DNA of 64,000 nucleotides from Halosolutus amylolyticus. GTDB lineage: Archaea > Halobacteriota > Halobacteria > Halobacteriales > Natrialbaceae. Positions 15,896 to 24,774 of the stretch are shown piece after piece; position 1 is the stretch's first letter, and every line of letters starts with the position of its first letter. The translations under genes were made by a program, and so were the position numbers. Below the pieces are notes generated by a model, which was not told the origin of the DNA, made no database searches, and saw nothing but the letters and a program-made list of their open reading frames with translations. The stretch is taken from the NCBI RefSeq assembly GCF_023566055.1, contig NZ_JALIQP010000008.1, positions 124,001 to 188,000 on the forward strand, written 5' to 3'.

Positions 15896-17104
15896 ATGAG
15901 CGATACCATCCCAGTAACCGTGCTCTCGGGTGCGCTCGGTGCCGGCAAGACGACCACACTCAACCACGTCCTGACCGAAGATCACGGTCACGAGGTCGCC
16001 GTCCTCGTCAACGACATGGGCGAAGTCAACGTCGACGTCGAACACGTCGAACGACAGTCGGAGCTCTCACAGGCCAACGAAGAGATCATCGAGATGTCCA
16101 ACGGCTGTATCTGCTGTCGGCTCCGCGGCGATATGCTCGACGCCGTGGGTGCGCTGGTCGAAAACCGCGAGTTCGACTACCTCCTCGTCGAGTCGTCCGG
16201 CATTTCCGAGCCGATCCCGGTCGCACAAACGTTCGCACTCGGCTTCGAAGATTCCGAGTACGATCCGACCGACGACTATCACCTCGACACGATGGTATCG
16301 GTCGTCGACGCCCACGCGATGTTCGAGGGATTCGATTCCGGGACGGCGCTCACGAGCGACGAAGCGGCCGGCGGGACCGATCGCATCCCCGAAGAAGTGC
16401 TACTCGACCAGATCGAGTTCTGTGACGTCCTCCTGCTCAACAAGTGTGATCTCGTCCCCGACTCGGAACTCGACGAAATCGAAGCCGTGTTGAAGACGCT
16501 CCAGCCGCGTGCGGAGCTCGTCCGCACCGAATTCGGGCGCGTCGAGCCGGATGAAATCCTCGACACGGGGCGGTTCGATTTCGAGGAGGCGCAGAACTCA
16601 GCCGGCTGGAAACACGAACTCCAGGACGGTCACCATCACGACGCTGCCACCGCGGAACACGGCGTCGAATCGTTCGTCTTCCGGGCAGATCGCCCGTTCC
16701 ATCCGGAGCGATTCGCGAACCTCCTCCGGAACCTCCCGTCGGCGATCATTCGCGCGAAGGGCTTTTTCTGGTCGGCCGGTCGCGAAGACGTCGCGATGGG
16801 CCTCGACAAGGCGGGTCAGTCGGTACGAGCCGGCCCCCAGGGTCAATGGATCACGACCCTCCCGGAGCAACAACGACAACGCTACTTCCAGGCGATGCCC
16901 GGCCTCGAAGACGACTGGGACGACCAGTGGGGTGACCGCAGCGTCGAACTCGTCTTCATCGGCCGTGACTTCGAGGCAGACGAAATGAAAGCGTGGCTCG
17001 AGGACTGTCTGCTCAGCGATACCGAGATGGACGAGGACTGGGGTACGTACCCCGACCCGTTCGGGGTCGACGAGCAACGGGAACTCGCACTCGCGGACGA
17101 CTGA
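15896..17104 (+). CDS. COG0523 metallochaperone GTPase 2
   Basis: A 402-aa paralogue of GTPase 1, closely similar along its length: Walker A GALGAGKTT, SNGCICCRLRGD metal motif, LLNKCDLV, and a C-terminal CobW_C domain starting FVFRADRPFHPERF. A short His-rich stretch (DGHHHDAAT) precedes the C-terminal domain, as in many zinc-related members. The start is taken at ATG 15896 (MSDTIPVTVL) because it aligns with the other two paralogues; the upstream in-frame ATG at 15794 would run through the operator. It is followed 13 bp later by GTPase 3, so the two form an operon divergent from the NikR-type regulator. Confidence 0.88.
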   Translation: MSDTIPVTVLSGALGAGKTTTLNHVLTEDHGHEVAVLVNDMGEVNVDVEHVERQSELSQANEEIIEMSNGCICCRLRGDMLDAVGALVENREFDYLLVESSGISEPIPVAQTFALGFEDSEYDPTDDYHLDTMVSVVDAHAMFEGFDSGTALTSDEAAGGTDRIPEEVLLDQIEFCDVLLLNKCDLVPDSELDEIEAVLKTLQPRAELVRTEFGRVEPDEILDTGRFDFEEAQNSAGWKHELQDGHHHDAATAEHGVESFVFRADRPFHPERFANLLRNLPSAIIRAKGFFWSAGREDVAMGLDKAGQSVRAGPQGQWITTLPEQQRQRYFQAMPGLEDDWDDQWGDRSVELVFIGRDFEADEMKAWLEDCLLSDTEMDEDWGTYPDPFGVDEQRELALADD

Positions 17105-17117
17105 GAGGGATCGAACA

Positions 17118-18404
17118 ATGGGAGTCCCAGTAACGGTGCTTTCCGGGACGCTCGGTGCCGGAAAGACGACGCTGCTCAATCACGTCCTCACACGCGAGCA
17201 CGACTACGACGCCGCAGTGGTCGTCAACGACGTGGGTGAGATAAACGTGGACGCGAACCTCGCCGAGCGCCGCGTCGATGGCGATACGGACGTCGTCGAA
17301 CTCACGAACGGCTGTATCTGCTGTGGGATCCAGGACGAATTCGGCCGAGCGCTCGTCGAACTCGCGCTCGCGGAGGAATTCGACTACCTCCTGGTCGAAC
17401 CGTCGGGGATTTCCGATCCGGCACCGGTTGCACAACAACTCGTCCAGAGCCGCGCATCGACCTTCTACGACCTCAGCAGCGTCACCACGGTCGTAGACGC
17501 ACGCCGGTTCTACGACGCGTTCAGTGAGGGCGAGGTGCGGCGTCGCGGTTCGACCGAGGACGGGACGCGACCGCTCTCTGATCTCATCGTCGACGGCGTC
17601 GAGTTCTGCGATACGCTGGTGGTGAATAAGACCGATCTCGTCACCGACGCGGAACTCGACTACGTGGTCGAAACGCTTCGAGCGTTGCAACCCGAAGCAA
17701 CGGTCCTCACGAGCACGTTCGGGCAGGTCGATCCCGGAGCCGTGCTCGATACTGGCCGGTTCGACGTCGAGACTGTTTCCGATTCGCCAGGATGGAAACG
17801 AGCGCTGAAACAGTACGCGGACCACAGCACGGACCACAAGCAAAACAGGGCACGGGAGCACGATCGCGGGCCGAATCACGGTCACGACAGTGTGGATGCC
17901 CCCGTCGCTGACGGCGATGTGGATCACGACGATCGATCCCACGAAACGCACGGACACGTACACCCGCCGGACGAGTACGGGATCGATTCGTTCGTCTACC
18001 ACCAGCGACGACCGATGCATCCGGAACGGTTGGCCGATACCCTCCAGAAATTTCCGACGAGCGTCGTTCGAGCCAAAGGGTATCTCCACGTCGCTGGCCG
18101 CCCCGACCACGCGCTGGTGCTGTCGCGGGCAGGACGGCAAACCCGCATCGAGGGTGTTGGCCGGTGGATCGCCTCGTTGCCCGAGGACCGACGCAAATTC
18201 TATCGGCGGTCACGGGAGTCCGGGTGGGACGACGACTACGGTGACCGGAAGACGGAGCTCGTGATGATCGGACGGGATATGGACGCTCGAGTGATCGAAC
18301 GGTCGCTCGAAGCGTGCGTCCTCGCGGACGCAGAGCTGGATACCGCCGACAGCAACTTCGAAAACCCATTTCCGAACCGGGAGGGAGAAGAGATCCGGCT
18401 CTGA
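17118..18404 (+). CDS. COG0523 metallochaperone GTPase 3 with His-rich insert
   Basis: A 428-aa member of the same family, more divergent: Walker A GTLGAGKTT, TNGCICCGIQDE, VVNKTDLV and a CobW_C domain at FVYHQRRPMHPERL. Between the GTPase and C-terminal domains (residues about 230-285) lies a His/Asp-rich linker with many HxH and HxxH patterns (DHSTDHK, NHGHDS, HETHGHVH), a likely metal-storage or loading segment. It is second in the operon with GTPase 2. Three paralogues within 6 kb suggest division of labour between client proteins or metals. Confidence 0.87.
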   Translation: MGVPVTVLSGTLGAGKTTLLNHVLTREHDYDAAVVVNDVGEINVDANLAERRVDGDTDVVELTNGCICCGIQDEFGRALVELALAEEFDYLLVEPSGISDPAPVAQQLVQSRASTFYDLSSVTTVVDARRFYDAFSEGEVRRRGSTEDGTRPLSDLIVDGVEFCDTLVVNKTDLVTDAELDYVVETLRALQPEATVLTSTFGQVDPGAVLDTGRFDVETVSDSPGWKRALKQYADHSTDHKQNRAREHDRGPNHGHDSVDAPVADGDVDHDDRSHETHGHVHPPDEYGIDSFVYHQRRPMHPERLADTLQKFPTSVVRAKGYLHVAGRPDHALVLSRAGRQTRIEGVGRWIASLPEDRRKFYRRSRESGWDDDYGDRKTELVMIGRDMDARVIERSLEACVLADAELDTADSNFENPFPNREGEEIRL

Positions 18405-18503
18405 AGGGCACGACGAAATAGCCGTCAGTTGCAACGCGGTGCATTCTCTCGGCCAGAAAAACCGGGATGCTTTTCATATTTATGCCGGAACGATCCGATA
18501 GCA

Positions 18504-18851
18504 GTGAGTGAGGAGACCGACCTGTCGACGGTGCTCGCCGTTCTCGACGACGATTACGCGCGGCAAATCCTCACCGAAACGAGCGTCGAACCCATGTCTG
18601 CTAGCACATTGAGCGAACGGTGTGACGCCTCCCTGCCGACGATTTATCGGCGTCTCGACCGTCTCGAGGAGTGTCAACTCGTAAGCGAAGAGACGGAACT
18701 CGCCCCGGACGGCAACCACTACAGCATTTACAGTGCGAACCTCGATCGGCTGGAACTGTCCCTGGAGGACGGATCGTTCGAACTCGAACTGTCCTACCGG
18801 GAGGAAGACGTCGCGGACAGGTTCACACGGATGTGGGAGGGGATGCGATGA
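18504..18851 (+). CDS. Winged-helix (ArsR-like) transcriptional regulator
   Basis: A 115-aa DNA-binding protein. The winged helix is visible as DLSTVLAVLDDDYARQILTE, PMSASTLSERCDASLPTIYRRLDRLEECQLV and a wing at residues about 62-75. Proteins of this form in Halobacteria are commonly paired with a small DUF7521 membrane protein, as here. The GTG at 18504 is chosen because it begins the conserved region and lies about 25 bp after a TATTTATG box. It overlaps the next gene by ATGA, so the regulator and membrane protein are translationally coupled. Its ligand is unknown. Confidence 0.8.
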   Translation: MSEETDLSTVLAVLDDDYARQILTETSVEPMSASTLSERCDASLPTIYRRLDRLEECQLVSEETELAPDGNHYSIYSANLDRLELSLEDGSFELELSYREEDVADRFTRMWEGMR

Positions 18852-19159
18852 GCCGCGAGGTCGTCCGGATCGGCGAGGCGTCGGTGTTCGAACTCCTGAC
18901 CATCGCTACCCTCTTTCTCGTCGCGATAATGGGGACGGTCATCGCCTACCAGGCCTACCGGGGGTACCGCCGCAACGACGCCCGATCGATGCTCTATCTC
19001 GCTGTCGGTCTGCTGTTGCTCACCCTGTGTCCGTTCGTGATCAACGTCGCGATCAACACGCTCGCAAGCCCCGAACAGATCGTCACCGTATTCTTCGAGA
19101 ACGTGAGTCGGCTGTTCGGACTGGCCGCGATCATGTACTCGCTGTACGGCGGGCACTAG
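18848..19159 (+). CDS. DUF7521 family membrane protein
   Basis: A 103-aa protein with three hydrophobic helices (about residues 14-34, 49-71 and 79-100) separated by short basic loops (YQAYRGYRRNDARS). It matches the small haloarchaeal membrane family DUF7521, which is regularly encoded just after a winged-helix regulator. It may act as a membrane sensor or anti-regulator for the upstream HTH protein; this is inferred from the coupling only. Confidence 0.75.
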   Translation: MSREVVRIGEASVFELLTIATLFLVAIMGTVIAYQAYRGYRRNDARSMLYLAVGLLLLTLCPFVINVAINTLASPEQIVTVFFENVSRLFGLAAIMYSLYGGH

Positions 19160-19926
19160 CGAGGCGGAGCGAGCGGCGTCGATCGACGGGTCTGGCGACG
19201 ATCGACGAGCGCCAGTCCCCTCCAGCGAAGAGACGGGCTACTGACAGACAGTGCTGGTACGACCGCGAGCAATCCTGCGGTCGCGCCGGTAACTCGGGAC
19301 AGCAGACCGTATCGTCACGACGTCCGGCGTGAATCGGGATCGGGATAACGGTGAATCGGAATCAAAACGGCGAGACCGATCGGAGGGCCGAAGCGACCGG
19401 AAGAGGAGACGACGGCGGGATGACGTCACGGGAGAACCGTGACATACGCGTCGTGGATCATTCAGGCGGTATCGAGTGAGGGGGAACCGTAGGGTGGGAT
19501 TCGGATTCTATCGTTCCCCACAGCACTCGTCTCGCGGACCCCTCTTCAACCCGTCCGCGTGTTTTCTGGGTCGGAAAACACGACCCGGTCCCTCGTGTCG
19601 AGGCCGCCACCCCGGGGAGACCGACCGTGAGTCCTTGCCCGAACGAGTGCGATCGGACCATCGAGCCCCGTTCCCGGGAACGTCGATCGACGCGCCACGA
19701 CTACCGATCGATCCGTAGAAGACAGTCCGGTCCCGATCGCGAGATCCTGTCAGTTACGAACTAGAATCCGTCGCCTAGACGCGTTTCGTAACGCGAACGG
19801 TGCCCGGGCGACACGACTGTTCGGTCACCCTACCGTCCGTTCGAGCGCCTGACCGTCATCGAGAGCGAGGGGAAAGAAGACCATTAACAATGCGCATACC
19901 CATTAGAGGGTGGACAACGCCGATCG
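19160..19926. other. 767-bp intergenic region with a strong hairpin
   Basis: No convincing gene on either strand; the open frames are Arg-rich shadows. A hairpin CGTGTTTTC (19558-19566), 7-nt loop, GAAAACACG (19574-19582) shares its GTTTTC stem with the hairpin at 4139-4157. The TATA-like CATTAAC near 19883 and ATTAGA near 19903 may serve the glycosyltransferase. Confidence 0.4.
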
Positions 19927-20892
19927 ATGGATGTGCTCGCCCTTACGACGTACGACGACGCCCCGTTTATGGATCAACAGATCACCGAACTCGAGCGACG
20001 CGGCGTGTCGTTCGAGCGACTCACCGTTCCGGGAGAGGTGTCGGCGAGCGAGTCCCGGAGCGCGAGCGACTATCTCCGATTCGTTCCCCAGGTGATCCGG
20101 GAGGCCCGCAACGGGTACGACCTCGTGCACGCCCACTACGGACTGACGGCCCCGATGGCGCTCGCACAGCGTCGACTCCCGGTCGTGCTCACCCTGTGGG
20201 GATCCGACCTCAACGGGCCCGTGAGCCCCCTCACGCGACTGTGTGCGCCGCGCTGTGACGAGGTCGTCGTCATGAACGAGGCGATGAAACGAACCCTCGG
20301 ATCGGACTGTACGGTGATCCCGTTCGGAATCGACCTCGATCAGTTCCAGCCGCGGGACCGCCAGCGAGCGCGGGCCAGCGTGGGCTGGGCGGCCGACGAA
20401 CACCACGTCCTGTTTCCCTACTCCCCGGATCGAGGCGTCAAGAACTACCCGCGGGCGAAACGGATCGTGGCGGCCGTCGACGGTCACCTCGATCGGCCCG
20501 TCAACCTGCAGGTCGTCCACGGCGTCGATCACGGGACGATCCCGACGTACATGAACGCCGCCGACGCCCTGTTGCTCACCTCGGACAACGAGGGCTCCCC
20601 GACCGCCGTCAAGGAGGCCCTCGCGTGTAACCTCCCCGTCGTCTCGCTCGACGTCGGCGACGTCCGACGGCGACTCACGGGCGTCGACCCGTCGACCGTT
20701 GGGACGACCGACGCCGAACTCGTTCGCGGACTGGTCGACGTCCTCGAGCGGGGCGATCGATCCAACGGCCGCGCCGCCGTCGCGGAAGTGAGCCAGTCGG
20801 TGACGATCGATCGGGTACTCGACGTCTACGAACGAGCAGTCGGACACGCGATCGACGTCGATCGGCCGGAAGCGGCCGCCCGGCGGCAGTGA
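19927..20892 (+). CDS. Glycosyltransferase family 4 (GT-B fold)
   Basis: A 321-aa glycosyltransferase. The N-terminal acceptor half contains DLVHAHYGLTAPMAL and LTLWGSDLNGP. The C-terminal donor half contains VIPFGIDLDQFQP and the family signature MNAADALLLTSDNEGSPTAVKEALACNLPVVS, in which the E-x7-E pattern binds the nucleotide sugar. It would transfer a sugar from a nucleotide donor to a glycan or lipid. No other glycosylation genes are nearby, so the acceptor cannot be named. It ends 13 bp before copy 2 of the 84-bp repeat. Confidence 0.85.
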   Translation: MDVLALTTYDDAPFMDQQITELERRGVSFERLTVPGEVSASESRSASDYLRFVPQVIREARNGYDLVHAHYGLTAPMALAQRRLPVVLTLWGSDLNGPVSPLTRLCAPRCDEVVVMNEAMKRTLGSDCTVIPFGIDLDQFQPRDRQRARASVGWAADEHHVLFPYSPDRGVKNYPRAKRIVAAVDGHLDRPVNLQVVHGVDHGTIPTYMNAADALLLTSDNEGSPTAVKEALACNLPVVSLDVGDVRRRLTGVDPSTVGTTDAELVRGLVDVLERGDRSNGRAAVAEVSQSVTIDRVLDVYERAVGHAIDVDRPEAAARRQ

Positions 20893-20905
20893 CGACCACC
20901 GCCGC

Positions 20906-20989
20906 TATAGTAACCACTGAAAGTCACTACACACCTGATCGCAGGACGGCTTTGCGATCAGTGTGTAAATCGTTTCAGCGGCTACTCTA
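20906..20989 (+). repeat. 84-bp palindromic repeat, copy 2
   Basis: TATAGTAACCACTGAAA at the left and TTTCAGCGGCTACTCTA at the right form terminal inverted arms. The inner stem is GATCGCA / TGCGATC around a GGACGGCTT centre. It has the same orientation as copy 1 and is the reverse complement of copy 3. Its last three bases are the stop codon of the convergent EF-1 alpha gene. Confidence 0.85.
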
Positions 20990-22252
20990 CTTCTCGGTAA
21001 CCGAGAGGACCTTGCCGGCGGCGACGGTCTGGCCCATGTCGCGGATGGCGAAGCTTCCCAGTTCGGGGATCTCGTCCGACGGTTCGATGCTGAGCGGTTT
21101 CTGTGGCCGGACCGTGACCACGGCGGCGTCTCCCGACTGGATGTAGTCGGGATCCTGTTCCGCGACCTCGCCGCTCGAGGGGTCCATCTTCCGATCGCGC
21201 GACTCGATCGTGCCGGCGACCTGGGCCGTGTGGGCGTGAAAGACCGGCGTGTAGCCGGCCGTGATCACGCTCGGATGCTGCATCACGACGATCTGGGCCT
21301 GGAACGTCTCGGCGACCGACGGCGGGTCGTCGGCCGGGCCGCAGACGTCGCCGCGGCGGATGTCGTCCTTGCCGATGCCGCGGACGTTGAATCCGACGTT
21401 GTCGCCGGGTTCGGCGAGATCGATCTCCTCGTGGTGCATCTCGATCGTCTTGACCTCGCCGCCCACGTCGCTGGGCTGGAAGGAGACTGAATCGCCGGTT
21501 CGCATCTGGCCCGTCTCGACCCGTCCGACCGGTACCGTACCGATCCCGGAGATCGTGTAGACGTCCTGAATCGGCAGGCGAAGCGGAGCGTCGGTCGGCG
21601 GTTCCGTCTCCGGCAGGTCGTTCAGGGCCTCGAGGATCGTGGGGCCGTCGTACCACGACGTATTTTCGGAGGAGTCGGCGACGTTGTCGCCCTCGAACGC
21701 CGAGATCGGGATGAAACTCGCGTCTTCGGTGGCGAAGCGGACCTGGTCGAGGAGTTCTTTGACCTCCGCGACGACCTCGCGATACCGGTTCTCGTCGTAG
21801 TCGACGAGGTCCATCTTGTTGACGCCGACGATCAGTTCGTCGATGCCGAGGGTGCGGGCCAGGAAGACGTGTTCCTGGGTCTGGGGCGCGACGCCGTCGT
21901 CGGCGGCCACGACGAGGACGGCGTTGTCCGCCTGCGAGGCCCCCGTGATCATGTTCTTCACGAAGTCGCGGTGGCCGGGCGTGTCGACGACCGTGAAGTA
22001 GTACGTGTCCGTCTCGAACTCCTGGTGGGCGATGTCGATCGTCAGGCCGCGCTCGCGCTCCTCGGCGAGGTTGTCCATCACGTAGGCGAACTCGAAGCCG
22101 CCCTTGCCCTTCTCCTCGGCTTCCTGGCGGTGCTGCTCGATGATGTGCTCCGGGACGCCCCCGGTCTCGAACAGGAGGCGTCCCACCAGCGTGCTCTTCC
22201 CGTGGTCGACGTGACCGATGATGGCCAGGTTCTGGTGGGGTTTGTCCGTCAT
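20987..22252 (-). CDS. tuf: Translation elongation factor EF-1 alpha (aEF-1A)
   Basis: A 421-aa translational GTPase that brings aminoacyl-tRNA to the ribosome. The G motifs are complete: [31 protein letters not shown] and SAFEGDN, followed by the two beta-barrel domains. The length is normal. In Halobacteria tuf usually sits in the str cluster with rpsL, rpsG, fusA and rpsJ. None of these is present here: upstream is a quinone reductase and downstream a glycosyltransferase. It is therefore either a relocated or a second copy. Its stop codon coincides with the end of an 84-bp repeat. Confidence 0.95.
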   Translation of the reverse strand: MTDKPHQNLAIIGHVDHGKSTLVGRLLFETGGVPEHIIEQHRQEAEEKGKGGFEFAYVMDNLAEERERGLTIDIAHQEFETDTYYFTVVDTPGHRDFVKNMITGASQADNAVLVVAADDGVAPQTQEHVFLARTLGIDELIVGVNKMDLVDYDENRYREVVAEVKELLDQVRFATEDASFIPISAFEGDNVADSSENTSWYDGPTILEALNDLPETEPPTDAPLRLPIQDVYTISGIGTVPVGRVETGQMRTGDSVSFQPSDVGGEVKTIEMHHEEIDLAEPGDNVGFNVRGIGKDDIRRGDVCGPADDPPSVAETFQAQIVVMQHPSVITAGYTPVFHAHTAQVAGTIESRDRKMDPSSGEVAEQDPDYIQSGDAAVVTVRPQKPLSIEPSDEIPELGSFAIRDMGQTVAAGKVLSVTEK

Positions 22253-22407
22253 GGCTCTTCACTGAAATCTACGTGGCGATCCCCCAAAGTTCTTGGTGGC
22301 AGTTAGCACACGACAAACGCAATAGCAGCGGCCGAAATCGAGTCTCGTCACGTCGACCGGTACCGACTCCGCCGGAGGAAAACGAGACCGCAGTGCGGTC
22401 GCGTCGA

Positions 22408-23373
22408 CTACGGTTCGACGACGAGTTTCCCGAACACGCTGTCTTCGATCACGGTCCGCTGTGCCTCGCCAGCCTCCGCGAGGTCGTACGTCTCCGCGAC
22501 CTCGATCGAGAGCGCGCCGGTCTCCATGAGGTGTGCCACGCCCCGCAGCGGGACGCGGAGGTCGGGCGTGTTGAACATGCTCATGAACTGGTAGGAGACG
22601 TCCTTCGATCGGGCCGCACCGTCGTTCGTGAACCCCGGATCCGGCGAGTTCTCGCCGATACCGACGACCCGGGCACCGGTCGCGGCCACGTCGGCGTCGA
22701 ACTGGAGGTAGTCGTCGAGTCGGTGGTCGAGGACAACGTCGACGCCGCCGTCGGAGGCCTCGAGGACCGCATCGGCGAGGTCGTCCCGATCGTAGTCGAG
22801 CACGGTGGCCGCGCCGTACTCCTCGAGGGCATCGTGGTAGTCGGGCGAGGCGGTGGTAAGGACCCGCGCGCTCACCGCGGCCCCGATCTGGACGGCGGCG
22901 TGGCCCACGCCACCGGACCCGCCGTGGACCAGGCAGTACTCGGCCGGGTCGAGGTTCGCGTGATCGATCAGCGCCCGCCAGGCGGTGACGGCGACGACGC
23001 CGGCCGCCCCCGCTTCCGTCACGTCGACGCCGTCGGGGAGGTGGACGACGCGATCGGTCGGGACGGTCGCGTACTCGGCGTAGCTTCCCTGGAGGGAGCC
23101 GTTGCCGATCCCGGTCCCGAAGACGCGATCGCCCGCGGAGAACGCCTCGACGTCGTCGCCGACATCGGCGACGGTCCCCGCGAAGTCGACGCCGGGGGAG
23201 AACGGAACGGCGACGGGTTCGTACGATCCGTCCCGGAAGTAGGTGTCGACGGGGTTGACCCCCGCGGCACCGACCTCGACGAGGAGTTCGTCCGCGCCGG
23301 GGTCGGGTCGATCGACGTCGTCTACCTGCAATACGTCCGGGCCGCCGTGCTCGTGAAGGCGTACGGCTTGCAT
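22408..23373 (-). CDS. NADPH:quinone reductase-like zinc-type alcohol dehydrogenase family (MDR)
   Basis: A medium-chain dehydrogenase/reductase of about 320 aa. The N-terminal GroES-like domain (MQAVRLHEHGGPDVLQV) lacks the structural and catalytic zinc Cys/His set, as in quinone oxidoreductases. The NADPH-binding motif is VHGGSGGVGHAAVQ. It would reduce quinones or enones with NADPH. The start at 23373 matches the usual N-terminus of the family; GTG/ATG possibilities up to 23403 would add ten residues. It is divergent from the VOC protein gene, sharing a 150-bp promoter region. Confidence 0.85.
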   Translation of the reverse strand: MQAVRLHEHGGPDVLQVDDVDRPDPGADELLVEVGAAGVNPVDTYFRDGSYEPVAVPFSPGVDFAGTVADVGDDVEAFSAGDRVFGTGIGNGSLQGSYAEYATVPTDRVVHLPDGVDVTEAGAAGVVAVTAWRALIDHANLDPAEYCLVHGGSGGVGHAAVQIGAAVSARVLTTASPDYHDALEEYGAATVLDYDRDDLADAVLEASDGGVDVVLDHRLDDYLQFDADVAATGARVVGIGENSPDPGFTNDGAARSKDVSYQFMSMFNTPDLRVPLRGVAHLMETGALSIEVAETYDLAEAGEAQRTVIEDSVFGKLVVEP

Positions 23374-23524
23374 GTCGTGTGGGCTCACGCTCCGAACCGT
23401 CATAAGAATGCAGATCGCTGGCGACGGACGGACTGCGGACGGTCACGACGGGACGCGATCGGACCGGCCGCTACTCCACTGTCGCCACGGAACGATTTAA
23501 CTGGTCGGCGCTGGACCCACTGCT

Positions 23525-23902
23525 ATGGATATTCATCACACCGCGATCGAGGTCTCCGATCTCGACGCGACGAGGGCGTTCTACGAGGACGGCATCGGCC
23601 TCGAGTACAGTTACGACTTCCACGTCGACGGAACCCACAACTACTACGTGACCGGCGCGGACCTCGACACCGAGATCCAGTTCGTCCACGACCCGGACGA
23701 CGACGCGCCGATCGACGCCGCGGGAATCGTCCACCTCGCGATCCTCGTCGACGACGCGGACGAGACCTTCGATCGGGTGGTCGACCGAACCGACTGCCCG
23801 ATCGTGCGGGAACCGACGACGATCGAGGCGGCGAACGCCCGGGCCGCGTTCGTCGAGGATCCGGACGGGTACGAGGTCGAACTCTTCTCGCGTCTCGAGT
23901 GA
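23525..23902 (+). CDS. VOC (glyoxalase/dioxygenase-fold) family protein
   Basis: A 125-aa protein with two beta-alpha-beta-beta-beta modules of the vicinal oxygen chelate fold. Candidate metal ligands sit at the expected places: His4/His5 (MDIHHTAIEV), Glu and His near IQFVHDPDDD, His in GIVHLAILVDD and Glu in DGYEVELFSR. The pattern is closest to lactoylglutathione-lyase-like proteins; the substrate is unknown. A TTTAA box about 27 bp before the ATG supports a leaderless start. A mobile cassette has inserted 34 bp after its stop codon. Confidence 0.82.
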   Translation: MDIHHTAIEVSDLDATRAFYEDGIGLEYSYDFHVDGTHNYYVTGADLDTEIQFVHDPDDDAPIDAAGIVHLAILVDDADETFDRVVDRTDCPIVREPTTIEAANARAAFVEDPDGYEVELFSRLE

Positions 23903-23935
23903 GGGCGGGGGACGGAAAGCCGCTGTGGCTGGTCA

Positions 23936-24742
23936 TCGCCCACGGCCTTGTTGAAACCCTCAATCGAGGATATGTTTTAGGAGTCGTGCTGAATACACAG
24001 CGCATGTGGTACAGGCTGAGAACTGATCTGGGAAGGGAAGTGATTGGTGAGTACAGAGAGTTCACGTAGCATATTAAGGGATCGATGGTTTACTGCCAGT
24101 CCGTATTTTTCACATATCAGAATAGTATGTTATATTACCGTCACTAGTTTATATACGAGTTTGGCCTTCGATAGTGTGAGTCGGTCGCGGCAGGTCCGCC
24201 GCGCACGGCGCAAGAGAGACAACTGGACATGAGCAACCAAGACCAACCCCCCAAGACCGAAACCGAATCCGAACCCACGCGGGCGACGCGCCGAACCGTC
24301 CTCCGTGGAGCAGGTGTCGCCGGACTCCTCACCATGGGCGTCGGTACGGCCAGCGCTCAACAATACTCGACTGAACAGACACAAACACAGGCCACTAAAA
24401 AACCACCACATACGAGGAAAACTCCAAAGGGTATTGAGAAAGCAAAATCGAAAGTCCCATCATTTGTGAAAGACAAACTCGACATTAAATTCCCCGGTAC
24501 TGGCGGCGGTGGTGGCGATAACGGGGACGGAATCAGCGGCTAAGTAGCTGAGCGGGCGACGTCGGTTTCATTCCGGTTTCGGCGTATCCACAGCAATGCA
24601 GCGATATGTTCGCCTCTGCATCCCTCGGTTGGTACTATTCTAAACGAGTGAAATAAACGACTCCCGCTGTGCTGCATCCATCCTCTGTATTCAGCACGAC
24701 GGTTCTATCAATTGTCAAGAATTTCAACAGAGCCTCGCCCAC
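23936..24742. mobile_element. Passenger-carrying mobile insertion cassette A with IS6-like ends (no transposase)
   Basis: The element spans 23944-24734 (791 bp) and is flanked by a perfect 8-bp direct repeat TCGCCCAC (23936-23943 and 24735-24742), the target duplication. Terminal inverted repeats are GGCCTTGTTGAAA (left) and GGCTCTGTTGAAA (right, read inward), close to the IS6-family end GGCACTGTTGCAAA; 8-bp duplications are also typical of IS6. Subterminal copies of GTCGTGCTGAATACA (23983-23997 and, inverted, 24686-24700) extend the symmetry. Instead of a transposase it holds one gene for a TAT-exported protein. It must be moved by a transposase encoded elsewhere. Confidence 0.88.
24229..24543 (+). 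CDS. Small TAT-exported protein, cassette A passenger
   Basis: A 104-aa protein with a twin-arginine signal: a polar acidic N-terminus, TRRTVLRG, a hydrophobic core AGVAGLLTMGVGTASA, and a likely cleavage after ASA. The mature part (about 60 residues) is unusual for a haloarchaeon: rich in Gln, Thr and Lys (TEQTQTQATKKPPHTRKTPK, then KAKSKVPSFVKDKLDIKF), ending in a Gly/Asp tail. The mature domain is thus basic where host secreted proteins are acidic. It is the only gene of the mobile cassette, downstream of an AT-rich promoter region. A small secreted basic peptide could be a bacteriocin-like (halocin) molecule, but no such motif was recognised. Confidence 0.65.
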   Translation: MSNQDQPPKTETESEPTRATRRTVLRGAGVAGLLTMGVGTASAQQYSTEQTQTQATKKPPHTRKTPKGIEKAKSKVPSFVKDKLDIKFPGTGGGGGDNGDGISG

Positions 24743-24774
24743 AGGTTCTTGAGGAAACTCCTCCTGCAGCCGGT

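Noticed and set aside
22273-24069. 598-codon plus-strand frame opposite the quinone reductase
   Set aside because: No domain, composition typical of a reverse-strand shadow, and it would cross the VOC gene and the left end of cassette A.
23944-24734. Cassette A as a decayed autonomous IS
   Set aside because: The interior shows no transposase fragment with DDE-type motifs, and the only good frame is an intact TAT-signal gene.
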